NCBI GenBank assembly: GCA_910576975.1
Contig: CAJTJY010000013.1
Span: forward strand, 36,712-100,711
Length of the DNA stretch: 64,000 bases
Origin: an uncultured Lachnospiraceae bacterium
GTDB taxonomy: Bacteria > Bacillota > Clostridia > Lachnospirales > Lachnospiraceae
Reading direction: 5' to 3'
The notes beneath the pieces were generated by a model. That model was not told the DNA's origin. It did not search any database and was given only the letters and a program-made list of their open reading frames with translations. The position numbers were made by a program, and so were the translations under genes. Numbering within the stretch: position 1 is the first letter of the stretch; the number at the start of each line of letters is the position of its first letter. Of this stretch, positions 1 to 8,277 are shown in pieces.

Positions 1-93
1 GTTGTCCGTGAAGGCGTGGTGACAGGAATTATTTACAAGGGAGAAGCAAACCAGGAAAATATCATGACATTAGCGACAGGAGGTATGATTTAA
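1..93 (+). CDS. sugar ABC transporter ATPase, C-terminal end (partial)
   Basis: Frame 1 is open from the window edge to a TAA at 91-93 and encodes 30 residues ending LATGGMI. The stop overlaps the ATG of the next gene (TAATG). The pattern, with a tail ending in a methionine-rich ATG stretch just before an RbsC-type permease, is that of RbsA/MglA-type double-ATPase subunits of ribose-class importers. Only the tail is visible, so the identity rests mainly on the neighbouring rbsC-like and rbsB-like genes. Confidence 0.7.
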   Translation, partial: VVREGVVTGIIYKGEANQENIMTLATGGMI

Positions 94-1034
94 TGGAAGC
101 AAATAAGAAAAAAATTATGGATCATATACAGGATCTGGGCGCCCTTATCGCGCTGTTACTGCTGGTTGTAGGCATTAGTATCATAAGTCCTGAATTCAGG
201 ACGGGAAGCAACTTTTTATCACTGCTGCGTCAGTCGTCAATTAACGGGTTGATTGCATTTGGAATGACCTGCGTGATCCTCACAGACGCTATTGACCTGT
301 CTGTTGGTTCTGTTCTGGCATTGAGCACGGTGCTCTGTGCAGGCATGATATCATCCGGAGTTCCGGCAGGGCTTGCAATGATTCTGGCTTTGGTAATCGG
401 AACTGCGCTTGGAGCTGTCAGCGGATTTCTGGTAACCAAAGGAAGGCTTCAGGCTTTCATTGCAACGTTGATCACGATGACGGTTTACCGTGGAGCAACG
501 ATGATCTTTACAGGTGGAAAGCCGATTTCTAACTTGGGAGACAGCTTTGTGCTGAAATTGGTGGGAAGAGGAAACCTTTTCAATATTCCGATTCCGGTCA
601 TCCTGTTGGTTTTGATCTTTGTCGGATTTTATTTCTTGCTGAACAAGACTACTTTTGGACGCGCAGTCTATGCAACTGGAAGCAATTGGAAGTGTGCGAA
701 GCTTGCTGGCATCAATATTGACCGCACAAAAATCATCGTATATGCGATTTCTGGATTTATGTCTGCGTTAGCTGGACTAATCCTGCTGTCTAGGCTTGGT
801 TCTGCACAGCCCACGCTTGGAGATGGATACGAGCTTGACGCAATCGCAGCCGTAGCCTTGGGCGGAACAAGCATGAGCGGCGGTCGCGGAAAGATTTATG
901 GAACGTTGATCGGCGTATTGATTATCGCGGTATTAAATAACGGACTTAACATCCTTGGCGTATCTTCTTACTATCAGGATGTGATTAAAGGATTCGTAAT
1001 CCTGGTTGCCGTATTATCAGATCGCAAGAGATAA
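93..1034 (+). CDS. rbsC: ribose-type ABC transporter permease (RbsC family)
   Basis: A 313-residue, strongly hydrophobic protein with about 8-10 membrane segments. It has the BPD_transp_2/RbsC family signatures: ITDAIDLSVGSVLALS near residues 62-77 and AIAAVALGGTSMSGGRGKI near 250. It forms the membrane channel of a pentose/hexose importer. Translation is coupled to the upstream ATPase by a TAATG overlap, and the binding protein gene follows 43 bp downstream. The length matches the family. The exact sugar cannot be read from the sequence. Confidence 0.9.
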   Translation: MEANKKKIMDHIQDLGALIALLLLVVGISIISPEFRTGSNFLSLLRQSSINGLIAFGMTCVILTDAIDLSVGSVLALSTVLCAGMISSGVPAGLAMILALVIGTALGAVSGFLVTKGRLQAFIATLITMTVYRGATMIFTGGKPISNLGDSFVLKLVGRGNLFNIPIPVILLVLIFVGFYFLLNKTTFGRAVYATGSNWKCAKLAGINIDRTKIIVYAISGFMSALAGLILLSRLGSAQPTLGDGYELDAIAAVALGGTSMSGGRGKIYGTLIGVLIIAVLNNGLNILGVSSYYQDVIKGFVILVAVLSDRKR

Positions 1035-1077
1035 TCTGCGTTGCAATTTGGGATGGATTAAGGAAAGGAGAAAATGG

Positions 1078-1995
1078 ATGATGAAAAGAATAGCAAGTAT
1101 TCTGCTGGTATTGTGTATGGTATTTGGCATGACAGGGTGCAACGCAATCACGATTGACGGCGAGGGCGAAGCGCTCGAAGGCGCTGGAAACGGTTCGATT
1201 GGACTTTCTGTCTCAACGTTAAATAATCCCTTTTTTGTCTCTCTTGCGGAGGGAGCGAAATCCGCAGCCGAAAAAGAGGGCGTAAGTTTGTCGGTCGCAG
1301 ACGCTGGGGACGATAGTGCGAAACAGCAAAATGACATTGAGGATTTAATTTCCAAGAACGTCAGCGTATTGATTGTAAATCCGGTGGACTCTGACGCAGT
1401 GGCGCCCGCAGTGCAGAATGCGATTTCCAAAGGGATCAAAGTGATTTCTGTCGACCGCGTGGTAAATGGCGTTGACGTGGACTGCCAGATTGCGTCTGAC
1501 AATGTGGCTGGTGCGAAAATGGCTACCGAATATTTGATTGAACAGATTGGCGAAGGCGCAAAGGTAGCCGAGCTGCAAGGAGTGCCTGGAGCCTCTGCCA
1601 CCATCGATCGTGGCGCAGGATTCCATGAAGCAGCAGATCAGGCCTTGGATGTAGTGGCGAGCCAGAGCGCTAACTTCGACCGTGCAGAAGGCATGACAGT
1701 TATGGAGAATGTGCTGCAGTCAGATGGTTCGATCAAAGGCGTATTTGCTCACAATGATGAGATGGCATTGGGTGCGCTGCAGGCAATTGCGGCAACTGGA
1801 AAGGATATCAAGGTCGTTGGCTTTGACGCTACTGATGATGCGGTAAGCGAAGTCAAAGCAGGAAGAATGATAGCGACCGTTGCCCAGAAGCCGGAATTGA
1901 TGGGTGAAACGGCAATTCTTACGGCAATTCGCCTAATCGCCGGGGAGGAAGTAGAGAAATCCCTGCCTGTAGAAGTGGAATTGATTACAAAATAA
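1078..1995 (+). CDS. rbsB: ribose-type periplasmic-binding lipoprotein (RbsB family)
   Basis: A 305-residue sugar-binding protein. The start at 1078 is chosen because AGGAAAGGAG lies 7 bp upstream and the protein then opens with a lipoprotein signal (hydrophobic stretch, lipobox MTGC, Cys21). An in-frame upstream ATG at 1006 lies inside the permease gene and would give a poor signal. The Peripla_BP_4 fold is recognisable from GLSVSTLNNPFFVSLAEGAK, VNPVDSDAV, VISVDRVV and FAHNDEMALGALQA. It is the last gene of the rbsA-rbsC-rbsB-type operon and is followed by a terminator. Substrate is probably ribose or a related sugar (inferred from family only). Confidence 0.88.
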   Translation: MMKRIASILLVLCMVFGMTGCNAITIDGEGEALEGAGNGSIGLSVSTLNNPFFVSLAEGAKSAAEKEGVSLSVADAGDDSAKQQNDIEDLISKNVSVLIVNPVDSDAVAPAVQNAISKGIKVISVDRVVNGVDVDCQIASDNVAGAKMATEYLIEQIGEGAKVAELQGVPGASATIDRGAGFHEAADQALDVVASQSANFDRAEGMTVMENVLQSDGSIKGVFAHNDEMALGALQAIAATGKDIKVVGFDATDDAVSEVKAGRMIATVAQKPELMGETAILTAIRLIAGEEVEKSLPVEVELITK

Positions 1996-2020
1996 TAAAG
2001 CATAGATAGGATATATCAAA

Positions 2021-2068
2021 GGGGCGCCGCAAACTGTCTTTCTGACAAAGCGGCGTCCTCGTTTTATC
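2021..2068 (+). terminator. rho-independent terminator after rbsB
   Basis: A GC-rich stem, GGGGCGCCGC (2021-2030) with GCGGCGTCC (2050-2058), followed by GTTTTATCTT. It lies about 25 bp after the rbsB-like stop. Confidence 0.8.
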
Positions 2069-2435
2069 TTAAGATTAGAGTGTCAAAATGTATGGATGCG
2101 TGGCGCCTGATACACAGATTGCTATGGCGCAGCTGTCAGCAAAGTATTATTATGGGCTGCCCCCTGGCAAAGAGCAGCCAAGAGTACAGCTTCCGGTTAC
2201 TTGATGCCTTGCATGGAGACGGTAGATTTGCAGGGAAGACCGAAATCCTTTATTGAGAACTTGACAGATAATCTTTATCAGTGGTATCGGGATATGCAGC
2301 CGTTAACCAATGCATGCGGGCTTCTTTTTGACATTAAAATTTATCAGAACAATAATCAAAAGCTTTTAATGCATTTTTCCTGTTTGAAAGTTAGCATAGA
2401 GCTCATTTAGGTGCATCGGCGCATAAGCCTGCGCT
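2069..2435. other. 367 bp intergenic region, no convincing gene
   Basis: Short open frames exist (36 codons from an ATG near 2088; 69 codons from a TTG at 2201), but neither has a good ribosome site or recognisable family features. The second is followed directly by the convergent AraC-type gene. This may be decayed coding sequence. I see no RNA or repeat signature. Confidence 0.4.
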
Positions 2436-3308
2436 TTATTTTTCTTGCTGTTGGCCTGTCTTGTCCCCATTCTGGCACTGATTCCGGTAAGCCATGGGGC
2501 TTAAGCCTTTGATGCGGCGGAAGCTCTGAGAGAAATAACTTGGCGAGGAAAAGCCAAGTATGCCGGCAATCTGAGAGAGCGACATGTGGGTCTCCGAGAG
2601 AAGGCGCAAGCTTTCCTGAATCCGGCAGGATAAAACGTAATTGATAGGAGAGGTGCCATATTCCCGGCTGAAAGCATGAGCCAGATAGTATTTGCTGACA
2701 TGGGCAACGGCCGCAAGGTTGTCAAGCGTCAGGGTTTCCTTGAAATGAGTTTCAATATAGCGGCGCACAACGGCGCATTCTTTGCTTGGCTTTTGGATGG
2801 CTGGCGTAAAAGTAACCGTAAACTGGCTGCGGCGCACTAGAAGCAGCAAGACGATTTCTAGAAGATTCTGGCAGATCGTGCCATAGCCTGGAAGCCGGGT
2901 CTCGATTTCCTTGAGAAGGAAGCGCAAATAATGCAGTATTTGTTCTCCTCCAGACTGAAAATGGATCACGGAATAGCCGTCGCCTTCATCATCTCCGGAG
3001 ATGGTCTCAAGACCGTCTATTCCCATGACGATGTATTCCAGAGGATGTTCGTCAGAGCTAAGTTCTGTATGTTCCGTGCCAGGATTGACGATAATGACGT
3101 CGCTTACGCCGATGGGAATCGTTTTCCCGGTAAGACTTAAGAAACCAGAGCCGCCGGTGACAAAAAACATTTCGGTGCTGGGATGGGTATGAGGAATGGA
3201 ATGCCACTCCGGGCTATAGCGCGTAACGCTGATATAAAGCAGCTTGGTGACGGAGCGGTCTATAGGGTCGGCTGGCAGTGGATCAAGGACATAATGGTTC
3301 GTGCTCAT
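2436..3308 (-). CDS. AraC-family transcriptional regulator with cupin sensor domain
   Basis: A 290-residue protein. The start at 3308 is chosen because AAAGGAGA lies 9 bp upstream and the cupin domain begins soon after; the longer upstream frame would add an unlikely hydrophobic leader. The N-terminal half is a cupin (HTHPSTEMFFVTGGSG, then VNPGTEH). The last ~100 residues are the double helix-turn-helix, seen in LTLDNLAAVAHVSKYYLAHA and SLSQIAGILGFSSPSYFSQS. It is transcribed away from the sugar-importer operon at 3750, so it probably controls that operon in response to its sugar (inference from divergent arrangement). Confidence 0.9.
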   Translation of the reverse strand: MSTNHYVLDPLPADPIDRSVTKLLYISVTRYSPEWHSIPHTHPSTEMFFVTGGSGFLSLTGKTIPIGVSDVIIVNPGTEHTELSSDEHPLEYIVMGIDGLETISGDDEGDGYSVIHFQSGGEQILHYLRFLLKEIETRLPGYGTICQNLLEIVLLLLVRRSQFTVTFTPAIQKPSKECAVVRRYIETHFKETLTLDNLAAVAHVSKYYLAHAFSREYGTSPINYVLSCRIQESLRLLSETHMSLSQIAGILGFSSPSYFSQSFRRIKGLSPMAYRNQCQNGDKTGQQQEK

Positions 3309-3651
3309 AAAAACAGGTCTCCTTTGGCGAGGGGCGGCAATTTGAAACAATAACAAATTTGCCGTTGTAAGTCTGTGCAGAATTCTGCCAGATGACGGAC
3401 AATAGGGCAGCAATAACAATAAAATCAAGACAATAAAGATAAAAAGCTTTTTTCGTATTGCTTCCATTATAATGCCTTTGCATGAAAATAACAAGAGAAA
3501 TTCGAGAAATATACCAGTTAAGGACTCGAAATTGCAGGAGCGAAAAGGAAGAAATTCGTCAACCTGTATAGATAAACGGGAAATTATGCAAATAAATATA
3601 TTAAAATATCCAAAATAGACAAGATATATAAAGAAGTGAGCAATATTGATA

Positions 3652-3680
3652 TTGGAAAGATAATAGGTGATTGCTATACT
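3652..3680 (+). promoter_or_regulatory. sigma-A-type promoter of the sugar importer operon
   Basis: TTGGAA (3652-3657), a 17 bp spacer, then TATACT (3675-3680). This lies about 70 bp before the binding-protein start, in the 440 bp divergent region between the AraC-type gene and the importer. The rest of that region is AT-rich, and I see no gene in it. A GTCAGGAGG-type ribosome site precedes the ATG at 3750. Confidence 0.6.
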
Positions 3681-3749
3681 AAAACAGACAGTTGGGAGTT
3701 ACATAAAAACCAAATGATCACACATTTTTAGTCAGGAGGTAGAAGATTA

Positions 3750-5201
3750 ATGAAAAGGAAAATGCTCAGTATTCTTTTAGTGGCTGCGCTTGCCACGTCT
3801 GCATTGACAGGATGCGGTAAGAAGAGCGAGGAGCCAGCGACGGACACACCTAGCACGACAGAGCAGGATGAGCCCACGAACGAAGAGCAGGGTGAGGAGC
3901 CCACAGACACAACGGAGGAGCCCGAAGAAGAGGCGGATAACCAGACAGCCGGCGGAAAAATTGAAGTAGCAGCGCTTGAGGGCGGTTATGGCAAGACGAT
4001 CTGGGAAGACGTATGCAAGGCTTTTACAGAGGAAACAGGCATCGAAGTGGAGCTGCTCACAAGCAAGGTGTTGGAAGATGAGATTGGACCATCTATGCAG
4101 GCAGGAGATTATCCTGACGTGATTCATCTTGCAACTGGTCGTGAGAAAGGGTTGACAGAGACCTTTATCAAGGATAAGAACATTGTTGACATTACTGATG
4201 TTCTGTCCATGACAGTACCTGGAGAGGACGCTGTAGTGAGCGATAAGATTGCTGGCGGCTTTACCGAGACCAGTCTGACCAATCCTTATGGAGATGGCAA
4301 GACTTATCTGGCACCGATGTTCTATTCTCCCTGCGGCTTGTTCTACAACGCAGGCCTGATGGAAGAGAAAGGTTGGGAAGTGCCTACCACATGGGATGAG
4401 ATGTGGGAATTGGGCGACAAGGCGAAAGCAGAGGGCATTTCTCTGTTTACCTATCCGACCACTGGTTACTTTGATGCATTTTTCTATGCGCTGATGTATT
4501 CCGCAGGCGGTCCTGAGTTCTTTGACAAGGCTACCAAATATGAGGAAGGCATCTGGGATTCCGAAGAGGCAAAGACTTGCTTCGACATCGTGGCAAAATT
4601 GGCAACTTATACAGAACCTAGCACACCTGCTCAGGCAAATGACCAGGACTTCACAAAGAATCAGCAGCTGGTTCTTGACAACAAGGCTCTGTTTATGCCG
4701 AATGGTACTTGGATTGTAGGCGAGATGGCAAATGCTCCTAGAGAAGACGGTTTCAAATGGGGCATGACTGCATTGCCAGCAGTAAAAGAAGGCGGCGATG
4801 GATACAGCTATACCTGGTTTGAGCAGGCATGGATTCCAGGCGGCGCTGAGAATCCGGATGGAGCAAAACAGTTTATCGCATTCCTTTACAGTGACAAAGC
4901 ATGTGAGATTTTTGCAAGCGCTGTAGATGCAGATGGAAATCCTGTACCAGCAGTTCAGCCTGTTATCGGTATTGCTGATATGCTCGAAGGCGATAATAAG
5001 ATGTTCTATTCCATCTATGATGACGGAGCAAAGGCTGCTATGGGTAACTTTGCTGCATACGATTCTGTTGTAGGCGTTACCAACCGTGAGGTATGGTTTG
5101 ATCCAGTAAACTCTCTGGTATCTGGTGACAAGACACAAGAGGATTGGGTTAACGGAATTAAGGAGATGAACGATCAGATGCGTGAGAATCTGGTTCAGTA
5201 G
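3750..5201 (+). CDS. extracellular sugar-binding lipoprotein (ABC importer, family 1 SBP)
   Basis: A 483-residue protein that captures a carbohydrate outside the cell and delivers it to the two permeases downstream. It has a lipoprotein signal with lipobox LTGC (Cys22), then a low-complexity acidic linker (about residues 26-68, rich in E, T, P and D), then the SBP_bac_1 fold (IWEDVCKAFTEETGIEVELL, GDYPDVIHLATGREKG, WDEMWELGDKAKAEGI, LFMPNGTWIVGEM). The acidic tether is longer than usual. It is the first gene of the operon, and a terminator after it should give it more transcript than the permeases. The family resembles N-acetylglucosamine/chitobiose-type binding proteins, but substrate is unproven. 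Confidence 0.88.
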   Translation: MKRKMLSILLVAALATSALTGCGKKSEEPATDTPSTTEQDEPTNEEQGEEPTDTTEEPEEEADNQTAGGKIEVAALEGGYGKTIWEDVCKAFTEETGIEVELLTSKVLEDEIGPSMQAGDYPDVIHLATGREKGLTETFIKDKNIVDITDVLSMTVPGEDAVVSDKIAGGFTETSLTNPYGDGKTYLAPMFYSPCGLFYNAGLMEEKGWEVPTTWDEMWELGDKAKAEGISLFTYPTTGYFDAFFYALMYSAGGPEFFDKATKYEEGIWDSEEAKTCFDIVAKLATYTEPSTPAQANDQDFTKNQQLVLDNKALFMPNGTWIVGEMANAPREDGFKWGMTALPAVKEGGDGYSYTWFEQAWIPGGAENPDGAKQFIAFLYSDKACEIFASAVDADGNPVPAVQPVIGIADMLEGDNKMFYSIYDDGAKAAMGNFAAYDSVVGVTNREVWFDPVNSLVSGDKTQEDWVNGIKEMNDQMRENLVQ

Positions 5202-5274
5202 TTAAGATTCGTAGAATGCGGATAATATTGCCGATGTAAGCTTATTGTTTCGGCGATGGAAAAGTGAATGAAGA

Positions 5275-5309
5275 AACGGCGGTGGCAGGCTGTTCACCGC
5301 CGTTTTTTT
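5275..5309 (+). terminator. intra-operon terminator between binding protein and permeases
   Basis: A perfect stem, AACGGCGGTG (5275-5284) with CACCGCCGTT (5295-5304), merging into a run of seven T. It sits 75 bp after the binding-protein stop and 45 bp before the first permease. A partial terminator here is a common way to over-produce the binding protein relative to the permeases. Confidence 0.85.
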
Positions 5310-5353
5310 AAAGGAAATACCATAATTCCGAAAGGGGAAAGGAGTTCTGAGAT

Positions 5354-6241
5354 ATGAAAAAACGTTCAGGACGCAGTGCATTTGTCTTTTTATGTGCGGC
5401 ACCCGCAGTTATACTGTTCATAATTTTTATGATTATTCCTACAATTAATGTCTTTAGAATGTCTCTCTTTAGGAGAAGCGCATATTCTCCCACTGAACAA
5501 TTTATAGGGCTGGATAACTTTACGACATTGATGAATGATGCAAAATTCATCCGCTCCATGCAAAATACAATTCTTTTGATTGTGGTGGTAACCATTGTTA
5601 CTTTTGCGTTTGCGCTGGTGTTTGCAGCCATTTTGACTAGGGAGAAAATTAAAGGTCAAAATTTCTTCCGTATTATATTTTACATACCAAATATTTTATC
5701 CGTTGTGGTAATTTCAGCTATTTTCAGTGCTATTTATGATACGAATCACGGTACGCTGAACAGCCTTTTGTCTTTGTTTTCCGGAAAGACGGTGACGATC
5801 TTATGGAAAGGAGAGAGCATGGTAATGACCAGTTTGATTATCGCCATGGTTTGGCAGGCGATTGGTTATTACATGGTTATGTATATGGCTTCTATGGCTA
5901 GTGTTCCCCAGAGCTTGTATGAGAGTGCAGGACTTGACGGAGCAGGCAAGATCACTCAGTTCTTCCAAGTTACACTGCCATTGATTTGGACCAATATTCG
6001 TACAACGCTGACTTTCTTTATCATCAGTACGATTAACATGGCGTTTTTGTTCGTGAAAGCCATGACCTCCGGTGGCCCCAACGGCGCTTCCGAGGTGGCG
6101 TTATCCTATATGTATAAGCAGGCCTACACCAATTCTTCTTATGGCTATGGAATGGCTATAGGTGCGCTGGTCTTTCTGTTTTCCTTCGGATTGTCGGCGT
6201 TGGTGAATGTGGTTACCAAGCGTGAACCGTTGGAATTTTAA
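5354..6241 (+). CDS. sugar ABC transporter permease 1 (MalF/UgpA type)
   Basis: A 295-residue inner-membrane subunit with six predicted membrane helices; the first is at residues 12-34. The cytoplasmic EAA loop that contacts the ATPase is visible as YESAGLDGAGKITQFFQVTL near residue 195. GAAAGGAG precedes the ATG. It pairs with the next gene, and no ATPase is encoded nearby, so the pair presumably uses a shared MsmK/MalK-type ATPase encoded elsewhere (family knowledge plus inference). Confidence 0.9.
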   Translation: MKKRSGRSAFVFLCAAPAVILFIIFMIIPTINVFRMSLFRRSAYSPTEQFIGLDNFTTLMNDAKFIRSMQNTILLIVVVTIVTFAFALVFAAILTREKIKGQNFFRIIFYIPNILSVVVISAIFSAIYDTNHGTLNSLLSLFSGKTVTILWKGESMVMTSLIIAMVWQAIGYYMVMYMASMASVPQSLYESAGLDGAGKITQFFQVTLPLIWTNIRTTLTFFIISTINMAFLFVKAMTSGGPNGASEVALSYMYKQAYTNSSYGYGMAIGALVFLFSFGLSALVNVVTKREPLEF

Positions 6242-6253
6242 GGAGGGCAGTCA

Positions 6254-7141
6254 ATGGAACAGAGGAAAAAATCATCAGCCGAATGGCTGTATAAAATATT
6301 TATTTATGTGGCGCTGATTACTCTGGTTATCTGTATCTTTGTGCCAGTGGCTTGGGTATTCATGGCATCCATAAAGGAAAACAGTGAATTTTATGGAAAT
6401 CCATGGGCTATGCCTGCCGGATTTTATTTCCAGAACTTCGTTGATGCCTGGGGAAAAGCCAGGATGGGCGAATATCTGTTGAATTCTGTCATAGTAACAG
6501 TATTAGCGTTGCTGATCTTGTTGGTAGTGGCGCTCCCAGCGGCTTATGTATTGTCTCGTTTTGAATTTAAAGGACGGAAATTTTGGAATGCGGCTTTTAT
6601 GGGAGGCCTTTTTATCAATGTAAATTATATCGTAGTGCCTATTTTTCTTATGTTAGTGGACGGAGATAAATTTTTCCTGAATAATTTTGGCAAAGGCTTT
6701 TTGCTGAATAATATTTTTGTTCTGGCTGTGGTGTATGCCGCTACAGCGTTGCCTTTTACAATTTATCTCTTGTCAGGATACTTTTCCACATTGGCTCATG
6801 ATTATGAAGAAGCGGCCTATATCGATGGGGCGGGCTATGGAAGAACCATGATAAAGATTATTTTTCCTATGGCGCAGCCTTCTATCATTACAATAATTCT
6901 GTTTAACTTCTTGTCTTTCTGGAATGAATATATTATAGCGATGACTCTTTTGTCAGATCCAAAAGGCGGAAGGACCTTGCCAGTAGGGTTGATGCAGCTG
7001 ACGCAGGCGCAGCAGTCAGCGGCTCAGTACGGTCAGCTTTATGCAGGTTTGGTACTGGTAATGCTGCCTACTCTGATTCTTTACATCTGCGTACAGAAGA
7101 AGCTGACACAGGGAATGACCTTGGGCGGTCTGAAAGGGTAA
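6254..7141 (+). CDS. sugar ABC transporter permease 2 (MalG/UgpE type)
   Basis: A 295-residue partner permease starting 12 bp after the first, behind AAGGAGGG. It has six membrane segments, with the EAA loop at YEEAAYIDGAGYGRTMIKII (about residue 190) and the usual C-terminal ending GMTLGGLKG. It forms the heterodimeric channel with the preceding protein. Confidence 0.9.
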   Translation: MEQRKKSSAEWLYKIFIYVALITLVICIFVPVAWVFMASIKENSEFYGNPWAMPAGFYFQNFVDAWGKARMGEYLLNSVIVTVLALLILLVVALPAAYVLSRFEFKGRKFWNAAFMGGLFINVNYIVVPIFLMLVDGDKFFLNNFGKGFLLNNIFVLAVVYAATALPFTIYLLSGYFSTLAHDYEEAAYIDGAGYGRTMIKIIFPMAQPSIITIILFNFLSFWNEYIIAMTLLSDPKGGRTLPVGLMQLTQAQQSAAQYGQLYAGLVLVMLPTLILYICVQKKLTQGMTLGGLKG

Positions 7142-7150
7142 GGTGAGAGT

Positions 7151-7348
7151 ATGAAATTCTGGAAAGAGCACGCAAGTTTACGGCTTATCATTATTGCGGT
7201 ATTTTTTGTACTAGGCTTAGGTTTAGTTTTTGGAGGCTTTGGCATGCCAGGAAAGCTATCAGGCTTAGGGATTATGATTGTGGGAGTGATTTTTCTCCTT
7301 GCAGCGCTTATGATTTATAATAAGCCATTTGAAGATCCGAAACGTTAA
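7151..7348 (+). CDS. small two-helix membrane protein of the sugar operon
   Basis: A 65-residue protein with two hydrophobic segments (about residues 10-30 and 36-57), a Gly-rich turn between them and a charged tail. The start is 9 bp after the permease stop, behind GGTGAG. Small membrane proteins of this kind (DUF6903-like) often follow sugar permeases in Clostridia, so a role as an accessory of the transporter is plausible but unproven. The family name is from memory and is uncertain. Confidence 0.6.
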   Translation: MKFWKEHASLRLIIIAVFFVLGLGLVFGGFGMPGKLSGLGIMIVGVIFLLAALMIYNKPFEDPKR

Positions 7349-7369
7349 TTTTGGATGTTATAACGGGAT

Positions 7370-7394
7370 GGGCAGGGCTTTGTGGGCTCTGCCC
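7370..7394 (+). terminator. hairpin after sugar operon
   Basis: GGGCAGGGC (7370-7378) pairs with GCTCTGCCC (7386-7394) with one G-U pair, and is followed by AAAATATTT. The T-run is weak, so termination may be partial. Confidence 0.5.
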
Positions 7395-7470
7395 AAAATA
7401 TTTGCTAGCTTCAATGACTACAAGAAAGTAAGAATTTATATTCAAAATTCGATAGTTGAAAAGCTTCTAG

Positions 7471-7501
7471 GGCTGCCGCACGATTCCATGGTGCGGCAGC
7501 C
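7471..7501. terminator. perfect 11 bp hairpin before tetR
   Basis: GGCTGCCGCAC (7471-7481) and GTGCGGCAGCC (7491-7501) are exact inverted repeats, followed by TGATGTTTTCT. This is probably the main terminator closing the sugar operon ahead of the TetR gene. Confidence 0.65.
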
Positions 7502-7551
7502 TGATGTTTTCTATAAAAAGTACTTGAAAATATGATTGAAATTTACTATAA

Positions 7552-7564
7552 TGAACATAGTTCA
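7552..7564. promoter_or_regulatory. predicted TetR operator 1 (autoregulation)
   Basis: TGAACATAGTTCA is a perfect palindrome with a 3 bp centre, 15 bp before the tetR start and overlapping its likely promoter. The same half-sites (TGAAC/GTTCA) recur at 8224-8236 before the next operon. That is strong internal evidence that this is the regulator's binding site. Confidence 0.7.
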
Positions 7565-7579
7565 TATTGAGGTGATTGA

Positions 7580-8137
7580 ATGAATACAGTTGTAACATCA
7601 AAAGAGGATATTTTGAAAACCAGCCGGAAGCTAATTCAGCAGCAGGGATGGTCTGCGATCAACATTCGTTCTGTCGCAGCGGCCTGCGGAGTGTCAGTGG
7701 GATCAATTTATAATTATTTTGATTCTAAAGCTGCGTTGATGGGCGCTGCGGTAGAAAGCGTCTGGCATGAGATTTTTCATCGTCCCAAGGATGAAGCTGT
7801 GTTTCAAGACACGCAAGCTTGTATTGCCTGGATCTATCAAAAGATGGAGCATGGATGCAAACAGTACCCTGGATTTTTTACGTTGCACTCCTTGGGCTTT
7901 ATGCAGGAGGAAAAATCCGACGGCAAGAGGAGAATGCTGCAGACCTGGAATCATATTCTAGATGGTCTGTGTTCCGTTTTAAAGCGGGATGCCAGAGTCA
8001 GGGCTGATGCGTTTACGGAGCAGCTTACAGTGGAAAGATTCGCAGACGTATTATTTTCTCTGATGTTGTCCGCATTACTGCGTCAGGACTATGATCCAAC
8101 CGCTGTATTGGAGATTGTTCGCAGGACTCTTTATTAA
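7580..8137 (+). CDS. TetR/AcrR-family transcriptional regulator
   Basis: A 185-residue protein. The N-terminal TetR helix-turn-helix is clear: QQGWSAINIRSVAAACGVSV followed by GSIYNYFDSKAALMGA (residues 21-57). The C-terminal ligand-binding helices are divergent, so the inducer is unknown. GAGGTGATT precedes the ATG. It likely represses itself and the membrane-protein operon just downstream, because matching palindromes precede both. Confidence 0.88.
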   Translation: MNTVVTSKEDILKTSRKLIQQQGWSAINIRSVAAACGVSVGSIYNYFDSKAALMGAAVESVWHEIFHRPKDEAVFQDTQACIAWIYQKMEHGCKQYPGFFTLHSLGFMQEEKSDGKRRMLQTWNHILDGLCSVLKRDARVRADAFTEQLTVERFADVLFSLMLSALLRQDYDPTAVLEIVRRTLY

Positions 8138-8189
8138 AATTGTACTGAATCAATGTGCAATCTTTTCAAGATCGAGCGACAAGGAAGTT

Positions 8190-8209
8190 AAAGCGGGCTT
8201 GCCCGCTTT
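8190..8209 (+). terminator. hairpin after tetR
   Basis: AAAGCGGGC pairs with GCCCGCTTT around a two-base loop. The outer bases (CGACAA and TTGTCG) extend it. The T-run is poor. Confidence 0.5.
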
Positions 8210-8223
8210 GTCGTTCCATAAAT

Positions 8224-8236
8224 TGAACAATGTTCA
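8224..8236. promoter_or_regulatory. predicted TetR operator 2
   Basis: TGAACAATGTTCA is a perfect palindrome sharing both half-sites with the palindrome at 7552-7564. It lies 42 bp before the start of the membrane-protein gene at 8278, a suitable place for repression. Confidence 0.7.
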
Positions 8237-8277
8237 TCATAGAAGGCAGATTATGAAAATGTAAAGGAGAATGAACT

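Noticed and set aside
2201..2410. 69-codon TTG-initiated frame upstream of the AraC-type gene
   Set aside because: No ribosome site or family similarity; kept only as a note on the intergenic region.
3777..5138. Long (453-codon) minus-strand open frame opposite the sugar-binding lipoprotein gene
   Set aside because: It mirrors a real gene with signal peptide and family motifs, has Cys/Arg-rich non-protein-like composition and no ribosome site.
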